DNA of 64,000 nucleotides from a bacterium (GTDB lineage Bacteria > Bacillota > Bacilli > Lactobacillales > Streptococcaceae), in contig CAJNDD010000001.1 of assembly GCA_905221435.1 (NCBI GenBank), positions 143,486 through 207,485 of the forward strand. The letters run 5' to 3'. The notes beneath the pieces are model-generated. The model searched no databases. It was not told the origin of the DNA and saw only the letters and a program-made list of their open reading frames with translations. Shown one piece after another: positions 38,391-48,366 of the stretch. The position numbers were made by a program, and so were the translations under genes. The number at the start of each line of letters is the position of its first letter. Within the stretch, counting starts at the first letter, position 1.

Positions 38391-39569
38391 ATGACAACTA
38401 AAGGTTATTTTGGACAATTTGGTGGTAGTTTTGTACCGGAGCCGATTCAGGCTTTGTTGGATGAGTTGGAAGTGACATTTGACAAATACAAGGATGATCC
38501 AGAATTTTTGGCAGAATTTCGCCATTACTTGAAGGATTATTCTGGTCGCGAAACACCGCTTTATTTTGCGGAAAGTTTGACAGATTACTTAGGTGGCGCT
38601 AAGATTTATCTCAAGCGCGAAGATCTTAACCACCTTGGTTCTCACAAACTTAACAACGTTTTAGGACAAATTCTTCTTGCCAAACGTATGGGCAAAAAAC
38701 GAGTGATTGCAGAAACAGGAGCTGGTCAGCACGGTGTTGCGACAGCAGCAGCTGCAGCCAAGTTTGGTATGGCCTGTGATGTTTATATGGGGGCAGAGGA
38801 TGTGGAACGTCAACGTCTCAATGTTTTCCGTATGGAGATGATGGGAGCGACCGTTCACGCAGTTGAAACAGGGACACGAACTCTCAAGGATGCGGTCGAT
38901 GCAGCCTTTGGAGCATGGATGAATGACCTTGAAGCCTTCTACGTTTTGGGATCTGCTGTGGGGCCTCATCCTTACCCTACCATCGTTCATGAATTCCAAA
39001 AGGTCATCAGTAAAGAATCTCGCCGGCAAATCTTAGAAAAAGAAGGTCGTTTACCAGACTACGTCATTGCCTGTGTAGGTGGTGGTTCTAATGCTATCGG
39101 TGCTTTTTCACAGTATGTGGCTGATGAAGAAGTCAAATTGGTTGGGGTCGAAGCTGCTGGTCATGGACTTGACACAGACAAGCACGCAGCCACTATGACA
39201 AAAGGTAGTGTCGGAATTGTCGATGGTATGAAGACTTATGCAGTCTTTAAGGAAGATGGAGAGCTGGCGCCAGTTTACTCTATCTCAGCTGGTTTGGACT
39301 ATCCAGGGGTTGGCCCAGAACACGCCTACTTCAAAGATTCTGGCCGCGTAGAATACGTAGCAGCGACAGATGAAGAAGCTGTTCAAGCCTTGCTCCTTCT
39401 AAGCAAGACTGAAGGGATTATCCCAGCAATCGAAAGTTCGCACGCTATCGCAGAAGCGGTTAAACGTGCACCGAAACTAAGTAAAGATGAGATTATCATC
39501 ATCAATGTCTCTGGTCGTGGAGACAAGGACGTAGCTGCTATTGCAGACTACCTTGAAGCTAAAAAATAA
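38391..39569 (+). CDS. trpB2: Second, stand-alone tryptophan synthase beta chain
   Basis: The 392-residue PLP enzyme is TrpB-like and separate from the operon copy at 44131. It keeps the Schiff-base Lys in GSHKLNN, the catalytic Glu in AETGAGQHG, the phosphate loop GGGSNAIG and the serine in SGRGDKD. It differs from the usual [13 protein letters not shown] by Leu for Thr and Ser for Ala, and has GSVG where the operon copy has GRPG. It has its own promoter and T-box and no trpA beside it. It may make Trp from indole and serine. ATG 38391 follows AAGAGG. The symbol is for convenience; subclass not checked. Confidence 0.88.
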   Translation: MTTKGYFGQFGGSFVPEPIQALLDELEVTFDKYKDDPEFLAEFRHYLKDYSGRETPLYFAESLTDYLGGAKIYLKREDLNHLGSHKLNNVLGQILLAKRMGKKRVIAETGAGQHGVATAAAAAKFGMACDVYMGAEDVERQRLNVFRMEMMGATVHAVETGTRTLKDAVDAAFGAWMNDLEAFYVLGSAVGPHPYPTIVHEFQKVISKESRRQILEKEGRLPDYVIACVGGGSNAIGAFSQYVADEEVKLVGVEAAGHGLDTDKHAATMTKGSVGIVDGMKTYAVFKEDGELAPVYSISAGLDYPGVGPEHAYFKDSGRVEYVAATDEEAVQALLLLSKTEGIIPAIESSHAIAEAVKRAPKLSKDEIIIINVSGRGDKDVAAIADYLEAKK

Positions 39570-39574
39570 TAGAT

Positions 39575-39817
39575 GGAAAAATTACAGTCTTTTCTCTCAC
39601 AGAGAGCTTGTGGTTGCTGGAAACAAGCAGAGAAAGCTGTAAGGTTGGGTCCATCTGAAACGAGAGAAGAAAACATAATTCTCAAGGGAGTGCCCTTTAT
39701 CGCACAGCCTGTTATAGGAAAGTTCTGAGACAGGAATGAGAGATAGGAGAAATCCTATAATTGAGGTGGCACCGCGAATTTCGTCCTCACGCAAGTTATT
39801 TTTGTGTGGGGATTTTT
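39575..39817 (+). ncRNA. Tryptophan T-box leader upstream of trpE
   Basis: The same T-box core AATTGAGGTGGCACCGCG is at 39759-39776, followed by the terminator CCTCACGCA...TGTGTGGGG with T5 ending at 39817. TGG at 39646-39648 (AAGGTTGGG) is the likely specifier. A possible weak promoter, TTGCAG (39541-39546) and AATAAT (39565-39570), lies in the end of the preceding trpB; read-through from that gene is also possible since no separate terminator intervenes. Confidence 0.9.
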
Positions 39818-39863
39818 CATACAGTCGCCACGGACTAGAAGTAGAACTGAAAGGGAAATTACA

Positions 39864-41225
39864 ATGGAACGAATCATTCATGGAGATGTCTTATCACCAA
39901 TCTTGGCTTATATGCGCTTAAAAGGGCAACACAAGGTTATCCTAGAGAGTATTCCAAGAGACAAGGAAACCGCTCGTTTTTCTATCCTAGCCTATAATCC
40001 AGTTTTTGAGATTCAGTTTGAAAATGGGGTCCTCTATCAAAATGGGCAAGTGATTGATCGGGATCCCTTGGATTTCCTTTATGAAGTGACTCATAAGAGC
40101 CAGCACCATTCAAACCTCCCTTTTGGTGGGGGAGCTATTGGCTTTGTTGGTTACGATATGATTTCGCTCTATGAAGAAATCGGTCAAATCCCTGAGGATA
40201 CCATTGGAACGCCAGACATGCATTTCTTTGTCTATGAGAGCTACATGGTCTTTGACCATAAGAAGGAAAAAATCCATGTCATTGAGGATGCTCTTTATAG
40301 CGATCGCAGTCAAGAAGATTTGGAAAAAGCCTTGAACCAAGTGCTTGAGGAATTACGCATTCCTGCTCCAAATGAATTTGAAGATTTGGATTTATCTCCA
40401 CTGAACTTCAAACCGCATATCGCTCCTCAGAAGTTTGAGGAAATGGTGGAAACAGCTCGTGGCTTGATTCGTAATGGTGATATGTTCCAATGCGTGCTCA
40501 GTCAGCGTTTCTCAGCAGAAGTTACTGGAAATCCATTTGACTTCTACAGAAATCTTCGCGTGACTAATCCATCTAATTACCTCTATTTCTATGATTTTGG
40601 GGATTATCAAATCATCGGTGCTAGTCCAGAAAGTTTGGTTTCTGTCAAAAATGGCATCGTAACTACCAATCCGATTGCAGGTACGCGACCAAGAGGAGCT
40701 ACGGATGAAGAGGACAAGGCCTTTGCGACAGACCTCCTGTCTGATGAGAAGGAAACAGCAGAACATCGAATGTTAGTAGACTTGGGACGTAATGATATTG
40801 GCCGAATCTCTGAAACGGCAAGTGTCCAAGTCACTAAATATATGGAAGTGGAACTTTTTCGCTATGTCATGCATTTGACCAGTGTTGTGAAAGGGCGTTT
40901 GCTTCCCGAACTTACTGCCATGGATGCCTTGAAAGCTACACTTCCAGCTGGAACAGTTTCAGGAGCACCAAAGATTCGGGCGATGAGACGCATCTATGAA
41001 TTGGAGACGGAAAAACGAGGCGTATACGCAGGAGCAATCGGCTACCTGTCTGCGACGGGTGATATGGACTTCGCCATCGCCATCCGAACTATGATTCTCA
41101 AAAATCAAAAAGCCTATGTGCAGGCTGGGGCAGGGATTGTCTATGATTCCATCGCCCAAAACGAATACCAAGAAACCATTAATAAGGCAAAATCTATGAC
41201 TAGAATTGGGGAACTAAAACCATGA
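39864..41225 (+). CDS. trpE: Anthranilate synthase component I
   Basis: TrpE makes anthranilate from chorismate with ammonia from TrpG. The 453 residues have the Trp-feedback motif region KVILESIPRD near the N-terminus and the chorismate domain with NPIAGTRPRGATDEED, GRNDIGRIS and PAGTVSGAPKIRAM. The ATG at 39864 follows AAGGGAAA; an in-frame frame upstream runs through the T-box terminator and is not coding. It overlaps trpG by 4 bases and heads trpEGDCFBA. Confidence 0.97.
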   Translation: MERIIHGDVLSPILAYMRLKGQHKVILESIPRDKETARFSILAYNPVFEIQFENGVLYQNGQVIDRDPLDFLYEVTHKSQHHSNLPFGGGAIGFVGYDMISLYEEIGQIPEDTIGTPDMHFFVYESYMVFDHKKEKIHVIEDALYSDRSQEDLEKALNQVLEELRIPAPNEFEDLDLSPLNFKPHIAPQKFEEMVETARGLIRNGDMFQCVLSQRFSAEVTGNPFDFYRNLRVTNPSNYLYFYDFGDYQIIGASPESLVSVKNGIVTTNPIAGTRPRGATDEEDKAFATDLLSDEKETAEHRMLVDLGRNDIGRISETASVQVTKYMEVELFRYVMHLTSVVKGRLLPELTAMDALKATLPAGTVSGAPKIRAMRRIYELETEKRGVYAGAIGYLSATGDMDFAIAIRTMILKNQKAYVQAGAGIVYDSIAQNEYQETINKAKSMTRIGELKP

Positions 41226-41788
41226 TTTTATTGATTGACAACTATGATTCTTTTACCTATAACTTGGCTCAGTACATCGGGAATTTTGCAGAAGTGCAGG
41301 TCTTGAGAAATGATGATCCTAAGCTGTATGAAGAAGCTGAAAAAGCAGATGGTCTGGTCTTTTCTCCGGGTCCTGGTTGGCCAGTTGATGCTGGAAAGAT
41401 GGAAGACATGATTCGTGATTTTGCAGGTAAGAAGCCAATTCTAGGGATTTGCTTGGGGCACCAAGCCATCGCAGAAGTCTTTGGTGGGAAGCTAGGTTTG
41501 GCTCCAAAAGTCATGCATGGGAAACAGAGCAACATCAGCTTTGAAGTGCCATCTGTTCTCTATCAAGGCATTGAGGATGGTCGTCCAGTCATGCGTTACC
41601 ACAGTATTTTGATTGAAGAAATGCCAGAAGAGTTTGAAGTGACAGCTCGTTCGACTGATGACCAAGCCATTATGGGAATCCAACACAAAAAACTTCCAAT
41701 TTATGGCTTCCAGTACCATCCAGAAAGTATCGGAACGCCAGATGGCTTGTCTTCTATTCGGAATTTTATCGAGAATGTTGTAAAGTGA
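41222..41788 (+). CDS. trpG: Anthranilate synthase component II (glutamine amidotransferase)
   Basis: The 188-residue class I amidotransferase supplies ammonia to Trp[13 protein letters not shown] starts it, [15 protein letters not shown] carries the nucleophilic Cys, and [13 protein letters not shown] the His-Glu pair. It is not fused to trpD, unlike some enteric versions. Its start overlaps trpE (ATGA). Confidence 0.96.
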   Translation: MILLIDNYDSFTYNLAQYIGNFAEVQVLRNDDPKLYEEAEKADGLVFSPGPGWPVDAGKMEDMIRDFAGKKPILGICLGHQAIAEVFGGKLGLAPKVMHGKQSNISFEVPSVLYQGIEDGRPVMRYHSILIEEMPEEFEVTARSTDDQAIMGIQHKKLPIYGFQYHPESIGTPDGLSSIRNFIENVVK

Positions 41789-41798
41789 GGAAACTAGG

Positions 41799-42803
41799 AT
41801 GAAAGAGATTATTGAAAAATTAGCAAAATTTGAAAATTTATCAGGTGTGGAAATGACGGATGTTATTGAGCGTATCGTTACTGGACGTGTAACCGAAGCG
41901 CAGATTGCTTCTCTCCTCTTGGCCCTTAAGATGAAGGGGGAAACACCGGAAGAACGCACAGCAATTGCACAAGTCATGAGAGGACATGCCCAACACATTC
42001 CAACTGAGATACATGATGCCATGGACAACTGTGGTACAGGTGGGGATAAGTCCTTCAGCTTTAACATTTCCACAACTGCAGCCTTTGTCTTGGCTGGTGG
42101 CGGGATTCATATGGCTAAGCACGGTAACCGTTCGATTTCTTCTAAATCGGGTTCTGCAGACGTCCTTCAAGCATTGGACATCAATCTTGACCTCAAACCA
42201 GCTGAACTAGGTAAGGTTTTCGATAAAACTGGAATCGTCTTTCTCTTTGCTAAAAATATGCACCCAGCTATGAAGTACATCATGCCAGCTCGTTTGGAAC
42301 TAGGAATTCCAACGATTATGAACTTGACTGGTCCACTGATTCACCCAATGGCCTTGGAAACACAGTTGCTTGGTATTAGTCGTCCAGAACTGCTAGAAAG
42401 TACAGCTCAGGTTTTGAAAAATATGGGGCGAAAACGTGCCATCGTGGTTGCTGGACCAGAAGGGCTGGATGAAGCTGGCTTGAACGGAACAACCAAGATT
42501 GCTCTTCTTGAAAACGGCGAAATCACCTTATCAAGCTTTACTCCAGAGGATTTGGGGATGGAACGCTACGCTATTGAAGATATCCGTGGTGGGAATGCTC
42601 AGGAAAATGCAGAAATTTTGCTCAGCGTTCTTCAAAACAAACCAAGTCCATTCTTGGAAACGACAGTCTTGAATGCTGGTCTTGGTTTCTATGCTAATGG
42701 TAAGGTAGCTAGTATTAAGGAAGGAGTTGACTTGGCTCGTCAAGTGATTGCTAGTGGCAAGGCCCTTGAAAAACTCAGACTGTTACAGGAGTACCAAAAA
42801 TGA
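41799..42803 (+). CDS. trpD: Anthranilate phosphoribosyltransferase
   Basis: TrpD joins anthranilate to PRPP. The 334 residues show [20 protein letters not shown] (PRPP loop), [20 protein letters not shown] and NLTGPLIHP, all typical. It overlaps trpC by 4 bases. Confidence 0.97.
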   Translation: MKEIIEKLAKFENLSGVEMTDVIERIVTGRVTEAQIASLLLALKMKGETPEERTAIAQVMRGHAQHIPTEIHDAMDNCGTGGDKSFSFNISTTAAFVLAGGGIHMAKHGNRSISSKSGSADVLQALDINLDLKPAELGKVFDKTGIVFLFAKNMHPAMKYIMPARLELGIPTIMNLTGPLIHPMALETQLLGISRPELLESTAQVLKNMGRKRAIVVAGPEGLDEAGLNGTTKIALLENGEITLSSFTPEDLGMERYAIEDIRGGNAQENAEILLSVLQNKPSPFLETTVLNAGLGFYANGKVASIKEGVDLARQVIASGKALEKLRLLQEYQK

Positions 42804-43567
42804 GTCAGGAATTTTTAGCACGAATTTTAGAGCAGAAGGCGCATGAAGTCGAGCAAATGGAGCTGGAGGAAGTCCAGCCCTTGCGCCAGACCTATCGTTT
42901 AGCAGAATTTTTGAAGAATCACCGTGACCGTTTGCAGGTAATCGCTGAGGTCAAGAAGGCTAGCCCTAGTCTGGGAGATATCAATCTAGATGTGGATATT
43001 GTGCAACAGGCCCAGACTTATGAAGCAAATGGCGCACTGATGATTTCTGTTTTAACAGATGAGGTTTTCTTTAAAGGGCATTTGGATTATCTACGAGAGA
43101 TTTCTAGTCAGGTAGAGATTCCAACGCTCAACAAGGACTTTATCATCGATGAAAAGCAAATCATCCGTGCTCGCAATGCCGGCGCGACAGTCATTTTGCT
43201 CATTGTCGCTGCCTTATCAGAAGAACGCCTCAAGGAACTGTATGACTACGCGACAGAGCTTGGTCTGGAAGTCTTGGTGGAAACTCATAATCTGGCTGAA
43301 CTAGAAGTGGCTTACAGACTGGGTGCTGAGATTATTGGGGTCAATAATCGCAACTTGACCACCTTTGAAGTCGACTTGCAGACTAGTGTAGACTTGGCCC
43401 AGCACTTTAAGGAAGATCGTTATTACATTTCTGAATCTGCTATTTTCACAGGGAAGGATGCGGAACGAGTAGCACCATACTTTAACGGAATTTTGGTGGG
43501 AACAGCTCTCATGCAGGCAGAAGATGTGCCCCAGAGAATCAAGGAGTTGCAGATTGACAAAGGTTAA
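42800..43567 (+). CDS. trpC: Indole-3-glycerol phosphate synthase
   Basis: TrpC closes the indole ring by decarboxylation. The 255-residue barrel has [15 protein letters not shown] with the catalytic Glu and Lys, LNKDFIID with the second Lys, and [13 protein letters not shown]. Starting Met overlaps the trpD stop. The end overlaps trpF by 14 bases. Confidence 0.96.
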   Translation: MSQEFLARILEQKAHEVEQMELEEVQPLRQTYRLAEFLKNHRDRLQVIAEVKKASPSLGDINLDVDIVQQAQTYEANGALMISVLTDEVFFKGHLDYLREISSQVEIPTLNKDFIIDEKQIIRARNAGATVILLIVAALSEERLKELYDYATELGLEVLVETHNLAELEVAYRLGAEIIGVNNRNLTTFEVDLQTSVDLAQHFKEDRYYISESAIFTGKDAERVAPYFNGILVGTALMQAEDVPQRIKELQIDKG

Positions 43568-44153
43568 GATTTGTGGATTATCGACCAAAGAAGCAGTAGA
43601 GACAGCCGTATCAGCAGGGGCAGACTACATTGGTTTTGTCTTTGCGCCTAGTAAAAGACAGGTGACCTTGGAAGAGGCTGCTGAGCTGGCAAAGCTCATT
43701 CCTTCCGATGTAAAAAAGGTTGGCGTATTTGTTTCACCAAGTCAGGCAGAACTACTAGAAGCGATTGAAAAAGTTGGCTTGGATTTGGTTCAAGTTCACA
43801 GTCAGGTGGCGGATGATTTGTTTGAGGATTTGCCTTGTGCCAGCATTCAGGCGGTACAGGTGGATGGAGATGGTCATGTGCCTAATTCTCGGGCAGATTA
43901 TCTACTCTTTGATGCTCCTGTGGCAGGGAGTGGCCAGACCTTTGACTGGGGCCAACTGGATACGACAGGACTAGCACAGCCTTTCTTTATCGCAGGTGGG
44001 CTTAATGAAGACAATGTAGCACAAGCAATTCAACACTTTACTCCCTATGCAGTAGATGTTTCAAGCGGAGTGGAGACAGATGGACAAAAAGATCAGGAAA
44101 AGATTAGAAGATTTATAGAGAGGGTAAAGCATGGCATATCAAGAACCAAATAA
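43554..44153 (+). CDS. trpF: Phosphoribosylanthranilate isomerase
   Basis: TrpF performs the Amadori rearrangement before TrpC. The 199 residues begin [15 protein letters not shown] (catalytic Cys in KICG) and end with [14 protein letters not shown], diagnostic for the family. A TTG start at 43554 is chosen because AAGGAG (43541-43546) precedes it and the next residues match the family start. The gene lies within the end of trpC and overlaps trpB by 23 bases. Confidence 0.94.
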   Translation: MTKVKICGLSTKEAVETAVSAGADYIGFVFAPSKRQVTLEEAAELAKLIPSDVKKVGVFVSPSQAELLEAIEKVGLDLVQVHSQVADDLFEDLPCASIQAVQVDGDGHVPNSRADYLLFDAPVAGSGQTFDWGQLDTTGLAQPFFIAGGLNEDNVAQAIQHFTPYAVDVSSGVETDGQKDQEKIRRFIERVKHGISRTK

Positions 44154-45354
44154 AGATGGATTTTACGGAAAATTCGGCGGACGTTTTGTCCCAGAAACAT
44201 TGATGACAGCAGTTTTGGAGTTGGAGAAGGCCTACCGTGAAAGTCAGGCAGACCCAAGTTTCCAAGAGGAATTAAATCAACTTTTGCGCCAGTATGTAGG
44301 ACGTGAAACTCCCCTTTACTACGCAAAAAACCTGACCCAGCATATCGGTGGAGCCAAGATTTATCTCAAACGGGAAGACCTTAACCATACAGGGGCTCAC
44401 AAGATTAACAATGCCTTGGGACAAGTTCTCCTTGCTAAACGTATGGGCAAAAAGAAAATTATCGCTGAAACAGGCGCTGGTCAGCACGGTGTAGCAACTG
44501 CAACAGCTGCAGCCCTCTTTAACATGGAATGTACCATCTATATGGGTGAGGAAGATGTCAAACGCCAAGCCCTTAATGTCTTCCGTATGGAGCTTTTGGG
44601 AGCCAAGGTTGAGGCAGTAACAGATGGTTCGCGCGTGCTCAAGGACGCGGTCAATGCAGCCCTTCGTTCATGGGTGGCTAATATCGATGATACCCACTAT
44701 ATCCTTGGTTCTGCCTTGGGACCTCATCCTTTCCCAGAAATCGTTCGTGACTTCCAAAGTGTGATCGGTCGAGAAGCTAAACAACAGTACCGTGACTTGA
44801 CAGGTCAAGATTTGCCAGATGCCCTAGTAGCCTGTGTTGGTGGTGGTTCCAATGCCATTGGTCTCTTCCATCCATTTGTAGAAGATGAGTCTGTAGCTAT
44901 GTATGGTGCTGAAGCAGCTGGACTTGGTGTAGATACAGAGCATCACGCAGCGACCTTGACCAAGGGTCGTCCGGGTGTCCTCCACGGTTCTCTTATGGAT
45001 GTGCTCCAAGATGCTCATGGCCAAATTCTTGAAGCCTTCTCTATCTCAGCAGGTTTGGACTATCCTGGTATCGGTCCAGAACATTCTCACTACCACGATA
45101 TCAAACGTGCCAGCTATGTTCCTGTGACAGACGAGGAAGCCTTGGAAGGATTCCAACTCTTGTCTCGTGTGGAAGGAATTATCCCAGCCTTGGAATCTAG
45201 CCACGCCATTGCTTTTGCAGTGAAATTGGCAAAAGAACTTGGACCAGACAAGTCGATGATTGTCTGCCTATCCGGTCGTGGGGACAAGGATGTAGTTCAA
45301 GTCAAAGACCGCTTGGAAGCAGATGCAGCAAAGAAGGGAGAAGCCCATGCCTAA
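44131..45354 (+). CDS. trpB: Tryptophan synthase beta chain (operon copy)
   Basis: The 407-residue PLP subunit condenses indole with serine in complex with TrpA. It has canonical motifs: [13 protein letters not shown] with the PLP Lys, [13 protein letters not shown] with the catalytic Glu, GGGSNAIG, and SGRGDKDV. It is clearly related to the stand-alone copy at 38391 but keeps the classical active-site sequence and the trpA neighbour. It overlaps trpF and trpA. Confidence 0.97.
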   Translation: MAYQEPNKDGFYGKFGGRFVPETLMTAVLELEKAYRESQADPSFQEELNQLLRQYVGRETPLYYAKNLTQHIGGAKIYLKREDLNHTGAHKINNALGQVLLAKRMGKKKIIAETGAGQHGVATATAAALFNMECTIYMGEEDVKRQALNVFRMELLGAKVEAVTDGSRVLKDAVNAALRSWVANIDDTHYILGSALGPHPFPEIVRDFQSVIGREAKQQYRDLTGQDLPDALVACVGGGSNAIGLFHPFVEDESVAMYGAEAAGLGVDTEHHAATLTKGRPGVLHGSLMDVLQDAHGQILEAFSISAGLDYPGIGPEHSHYHDIKRASYVPVTDEEALEGFQLLSRVEGIIPALESSHAIAFAVKLAKELGPDKSMIVCLSGRGDKDVVQVKDRLEADAAKKGEAHA

Positions 45355-46123
45355 GACTTTAACAGAAAAATTGAATGCTATCAAAGCAGCAGGAAAAGGA
45401 ATTTTTGTTCCCTACATCATGGCTGGGGACCATGAGAAAGGTTTGGATGGTCTCGCTGAAACAATCCACTTTTTAGAAGATTTGGGTGTCTCTGCTATTG
45501 AAGTGGGTATTCCCTTTTCAGACCCTGTCGCAGATGGACCTGTGATCGAAGAAGCAGGCTTGCGCAGTCTAGCTCATGGAACTTCTACCCAGGCTTTGGT
45601 TGAAACCTTGAAAACCATTCAGACTGAGGTTCCGCTTGTCATCATGACCTATTTTAATCCCCTCTTTCAGTACGGTGTGGAGAAATTTGTCAAAGATTTG
45701 GCAGATACAGCGGTTAAGGGCTTGATTATTCCAGACCTGCCTCATGAGCATGCCAACTTTGTAGAGCCCTTTTTGGCAGACACAGATATAGCCTTGATTC
45801 CCCTAGTTAGTTTGACAACAGGACTTGAGCGTCAGAAAGAGTTGATTGAAGGGGCGGAAGGATTTGTCTATGCTGTTGCCATCAACGGGGTGACAGGGAA
45901 ATCAGGAAATTACCGTGCAGACTTGGACAAGCACTTGGCACAATTGCATCAAGTAGCTGACATCCCAGTCTTGACAGGTTTTGGTGTATCTAGTCAAGCC
46001 GATGTCGAACGCTTCAATGCGGTATCAGATGGTGTTATCGTTGGTTCAAAAATTGTAAAAGCTCTTCACCAAGGAGAGCCGATTCAGGACTTTATCAAAC
46101 AAGCAGTAGCTTACCAAAAATAA
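45347..46123 (+). CDS. trpA: Tryptophan synthase alpha chain
   Basis: TrpA splits indole-3-glycerol phosphate to indole. The 258-residue barrel has [18 protein letters not shown] (catalytic Glu), [12 protein letters not shown] (catalytic Asp) and [11 protein letters not shown] 45347 follows AAGGGAG and overlaps trpB by 8 bases. It ends the trp operon. Its last 29 bases, read on the other strand, still contain the former end of the prepilin peptidase gene (stop at 46095-46097). Confidence 0.97.
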   Translation: MPKTLTEKLNAIKAAGKGIFVPYIMAGDHEKGLDGLAETIHFLEDLGVSAIEVGIPFSDPVADGPVIEEAGLRSLAHGTSTQALVETLKTIQTEVPLVIMTYFNPLFQYGVEKFVKDLADTAVKGLIIPDLPHEHANFVEPFLADTDIALIPLVSLTTGLERQKELIEGAEGFVYAVAINGVTGKSGNYRADLDKHLAQLHQVADIPVLTGFGVSSQADVERFNAVSDGVIVGSKIVKALHQGEPIQDFIKQAVAYQK

Positions 46124-46131
46124 TCACACAA

Positions 46132-46181
46132 GCAGCAAGTAAGAGGAAAGGCACAAAAGGAAGTCTTTCCTTTTTCTTTTG
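46132..46181. repeat. 50-bp direct repeat, left copy
   Basis: This is base-for-base identical to 47675-47724. On the minus strand it encodes the KKKERLPFVPFLLLAA-like end of the prepilin peptidase, so it is a leftover copy of that gene's 3' part. The two copies bracket the WYL regulator and GyrI-like gene. Confidence 0.95.
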
Positions 46182-46212
46182 AGGGTATAAGTACATGAAT
46201 GACAGTTGAATA

Positions 46213-47112
46213 TTAGTTTGGGTATTGCTTATGAATGGTATCTATATAGTTGGTGAAATGTTTCAGGAAATGCTTAGGAGATATAACAGTGATGTATTTT
46301 CCAAAAGCAAGCAAGGTATTGTATCCCCAATCATTGTCGTTTAACGGATAAGTAATCTCGTAAATATCGCTATTAATAGGTTTTATGGCATTATAGCCTA
46401 AAAGTTCCACAAATCGATCAAGAACAATTTTCTGGACATGCAGGATGACAGGTACTTTGTTTTCATTCATCCAAGCACCACCATCATAGGGAAGTGGTGT
46501 AAAATGTCTTTTTGAAAAAGTATCGGAGAGAGTAAGTTCACTAATTCTAGCAACTTTAAAAACAGAAAAACGCGCTTTATCAGTATCGTAGGCGTCCATA
46601 TACCAACTCCGGTCCTTATAGACAATACGGTAAGGCTCACAATTTTTTTGACTCACCAGTCCTTGTGAATTAATATAGGAAAATTTTATTTTTACTCTAC
46701 CTCTGATAGCTTCCAATAACTTAAAAATCAAAGTTCGTATTTCCAAGTTCCCTTGAGATAGAGATAAATCAATTTCGAAATCAGAGTATGTATTGGTAGC
46801 ATTTAATTTCAATATAGCATTGAAAGTAGAGGCATCTTCCAATACTTGATAACGGCTTTTTAAACCAGATTCGATCGAAAGCCTTTCGGATTGGGTTAGG
46901 GGAGGTTTATCAGTTTGGAAGTCTTCCATAAGAAAAATGCCTCCATTTTTTCCTTTCATTACATAGAGAGGAATGCCTGCAAGAGATAAATCATCAATAT
47001 CTCTCATAATAGTTCGTGTGCTGACTTTAAAAAGTTCTGATAATTCTTTAGCTGTTGTTTTTCGTTTATTTACTAAATGAGAAATAATCCCCATTTGACG
47101 GTCAATTTTCAT
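46213..47112 (-). CDS. WYL-domain transcriptional regulator
   Basis: The 299-residue protein has an N-terminal winged HTH (TAKELSELFKVSTRTIMRDI, about 19-38), then a WYL domain with VSQKNCEPYRIVYKDRSWYM, the motif Trp-Tyr being followed by Met, and a C-terminal WCX-like region. Such regulators respond to ligands and often control one adjacent gene. It is divergent from the GyrI-like gene, with a palindrome between. AAGGAG precedes the ATG on the minus strand. Confidence 0.9.
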   Translation of the reverse strand: MKIDRQMGIISHLVNKRKTTAKELSELFKVSTRTIMRDIDDLSLAGIPLYVMKGKNGGIFLMEDFQTDKPPLTQSERLSIESGLKSRYQVLEDASTFNAILKLNATNTYSDFEIDLSLSQGNLEIRTLIFKLLEAIRGRVKIKFSYINSQGLVSQKNCEPYRIVYKDRSWYMDAYDTDKARFSVFKVARISELTLSDTFSKRHFTPLPYDGGAWMNENKVPVILHVQKIVLDRFVELLGYNAIKPINSDIYEITYPLNDNDWGYNTLLAFGKYITVISPKHFLKHFTNYIDTIHKQYPN

Positions 47113-47125
47113 AAATTTCTCCTTA

Positions 47126-47149
47126 AATATGACAGATAGTTGTCATATT
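47126..47149. promoter_or_regulatory. Candidate operator between the WYL regulator and the GyrI-like gene
   Basis: AATATGACA (47126-47134) and TGTCATATT (47141-47149) are exact inverted arms with a 6-base spacer. The rightward -35 TTGTCA (47140-47145) overlaps the site; a -10 TATACC lies at 47164-47169. Confidence 0.7.
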
Positions 47150-47190
47150 ACTTTTGTTATGATTATACCATAAAGAAAGGAGTTCATATA

Positions 47191-47646
47191 ATGAAACATC
47201 AAACTAAACCATCGTTTACCTTAGTTGGCAAGAGTATTTTGATAGAAGGAACTACAGTTCATGAACATCACTATTCTAAAGAGAAAACGGCATTCTATAC
47301 TCAGTTATTTAAAGAAGGAATGCTAGGAAAATTGATGCCCCATTCCATAGATAAAAGAGGCTATGCTTTGATAGTTCCTCATAAAGATGGTATACAATAC
47401 TACGCAGGAGTTGCGGCAAATAATGCTGTGGCAGGTTACGAAAGCATTCTTGTCCCAGAGAAAGATTATTTAGTAAGCTCAGCCAGTGGTGATAAATCAA
47501 GACTCTTGTTTGATAAATTGGAGGATAACTTTTTTGAGGGAGAATATAGCTCGCTTTACAATGATGGAATTATCTTAGAAATACTTTTAAACGGTAATCC
47601 CATGGATGCAGAAGTTGAGCTTTGGGTTCCCAATTCAACAAACTAA
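47191..47646 (+). CDS. GyrI-like/AraC effector-binding domain protein
   Basis: The 151-residue protein resembles stand-alone effector-binding (GyrI/Bac_rhamnosid-like SHOCT-free) domains: FTLVGKSILIEGTTVHE starts the fold, YYAGVAANNAVAGYESILVP lies in the middle and GIILEILLNGNPMDAEVELW ends it with the conserved Glu and 'E.W.P' pattern. These bind small hydrophobic cations or drugs. ATG 47191 follows AAAGGAG (47177-47183). Its last 12 bases overlap the prepilin peptidase stop on the other strand. Confidence 0.8.
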   Translation: MKHQTKPSFTLVGKSILIEGTTVHEHHYSKEKTAFYTQLFKEGMLGKLMPHSIDKRGYALIVPHKDGIQYYAGVAANNAVAGYESILVPEKDYLVSSASGDKSRLLFDKLEDNFFEGEYSSLYNDGIILEILLNGNPMDAEVELWVPNSTN

Positions 47647-48297
47647 TAAGAACTGATAGAAAATTATTATAGTCGCAGCAAGTAAGAGGAAAGGCACAAA
47701 AGGAAGTCTTTCCTTTTTCTTTTGCAGGAGAAAGACTAAAATCCCTGTCGCAGAAGCAAACTGGATCAAGATGAGTAATTCTGTCACACTAAAAACGAGA
47801 GCACAAGAGGCCAGAAAGAGAAAATCACCTGCACCTATGCGGATATCGATAAAGTGAGCCAAAATTCCCAAGATAAGAAAGAAAATCATAACTAGATTCC
47901 AACCACAGTAAACCATGAGGATTAAGTGAAAAATCAGCCAGACGAGCAAGGGATATTCCTGATGACGGAAGTCGTAGATGCCCAAGGTCAAACCAGCAGT
48001 GATTAGGATGACTTGACCCAAAGAAAGCAATCCCCGAGAGTAAACCAGAAAGATGAGCCCTAAACCTAATTCAAAGAGTGCATACCAGACAGGATAGCGG
48101 ACCTTGCAGTAGCGACAGCGAAAGCGATTGAAGACCTGAGAGAGGATAGGAATTAGGTCTAACGGACGCAAGCGAGTCTGACAGGAACCGCAGTGACTAG
48201 CTGGGCTGATAATGGATTGCTCAGGGAAACGGTCAATGACCAAACCTAGAAAGGAAGCGAGAATGCTCCCGACAAGAAAAAAATAAAAATTAATCAT
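47635..48297 (-). CDS. pilD: Type IV prepilin peptidase
   Basis: The 220-residue membrane protease cuts and may methylate prepilins of the competence pilus (CilC/PilD in pneumococcus). The cytoplasmic zinc loop shows CGSCQTRLRP and CRYCKVRYP; the aspartyl protease residues lie in IYDFRHQEYP and IGAGDF. About six or seven membrane spans follow. The last residues (TIIIFYQFLLVC) come from inserted DNA; the ancestral tail can be read beyond the left repeat copy as [11 protein letters not shown] and a stop at 46095. Whether the changed tail matters is unknown. Confidence 0.93.
   Translation of the reverse strand: MINFYFFLVGSILASFLGLVIDRFPEQSIISPASHCGSCQTRLRPLDLIPILSQVFNRFRCRYCKVRYPVWYALFELGLGLIFLVYSRGLLSLGQVILITAGLTLGIYDFRHQEYPLLVWLIFHLILMVYCGWNLVMIFFLILGILAHFIDIRIGAGDFLFLASCALVFSVTELLILIQFASATGILVFLLQKKKERLPFVPFLLLAATIIIFYQFLLVC
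47675..47724. repeat. 50-bp direct repeat, right copy (inside prepilin peptidase gene)
   Basis: It is identical to 46132-46181 and lies in the coding end of the prepilin peptidase. Confidence 0.95.
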
Positions 48298-48326
48298 ACT
48301 TATCTATTCGTAAAAAATAGGAGAAG

Positions 48327-48335
48327 TGGTATAAT
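48327..48335 (+). promoter_or_regulatory. Extended -10 promoter of the acetyltransferase gene
   Basis: TGGTATAAT, 32 bases before the start codon. Confidence 0.7.
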
Positions 48336-48366
48336 GGAGAAACATAGATAAGAAGGTGAGGTCAAG

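Noticed and set aside
39736..39863. Leader peptide or extension before trpE
   Set aside because: These frames are T-box antiterminator and terminator sequence; no run of Trp codons suggests a leader peptide.
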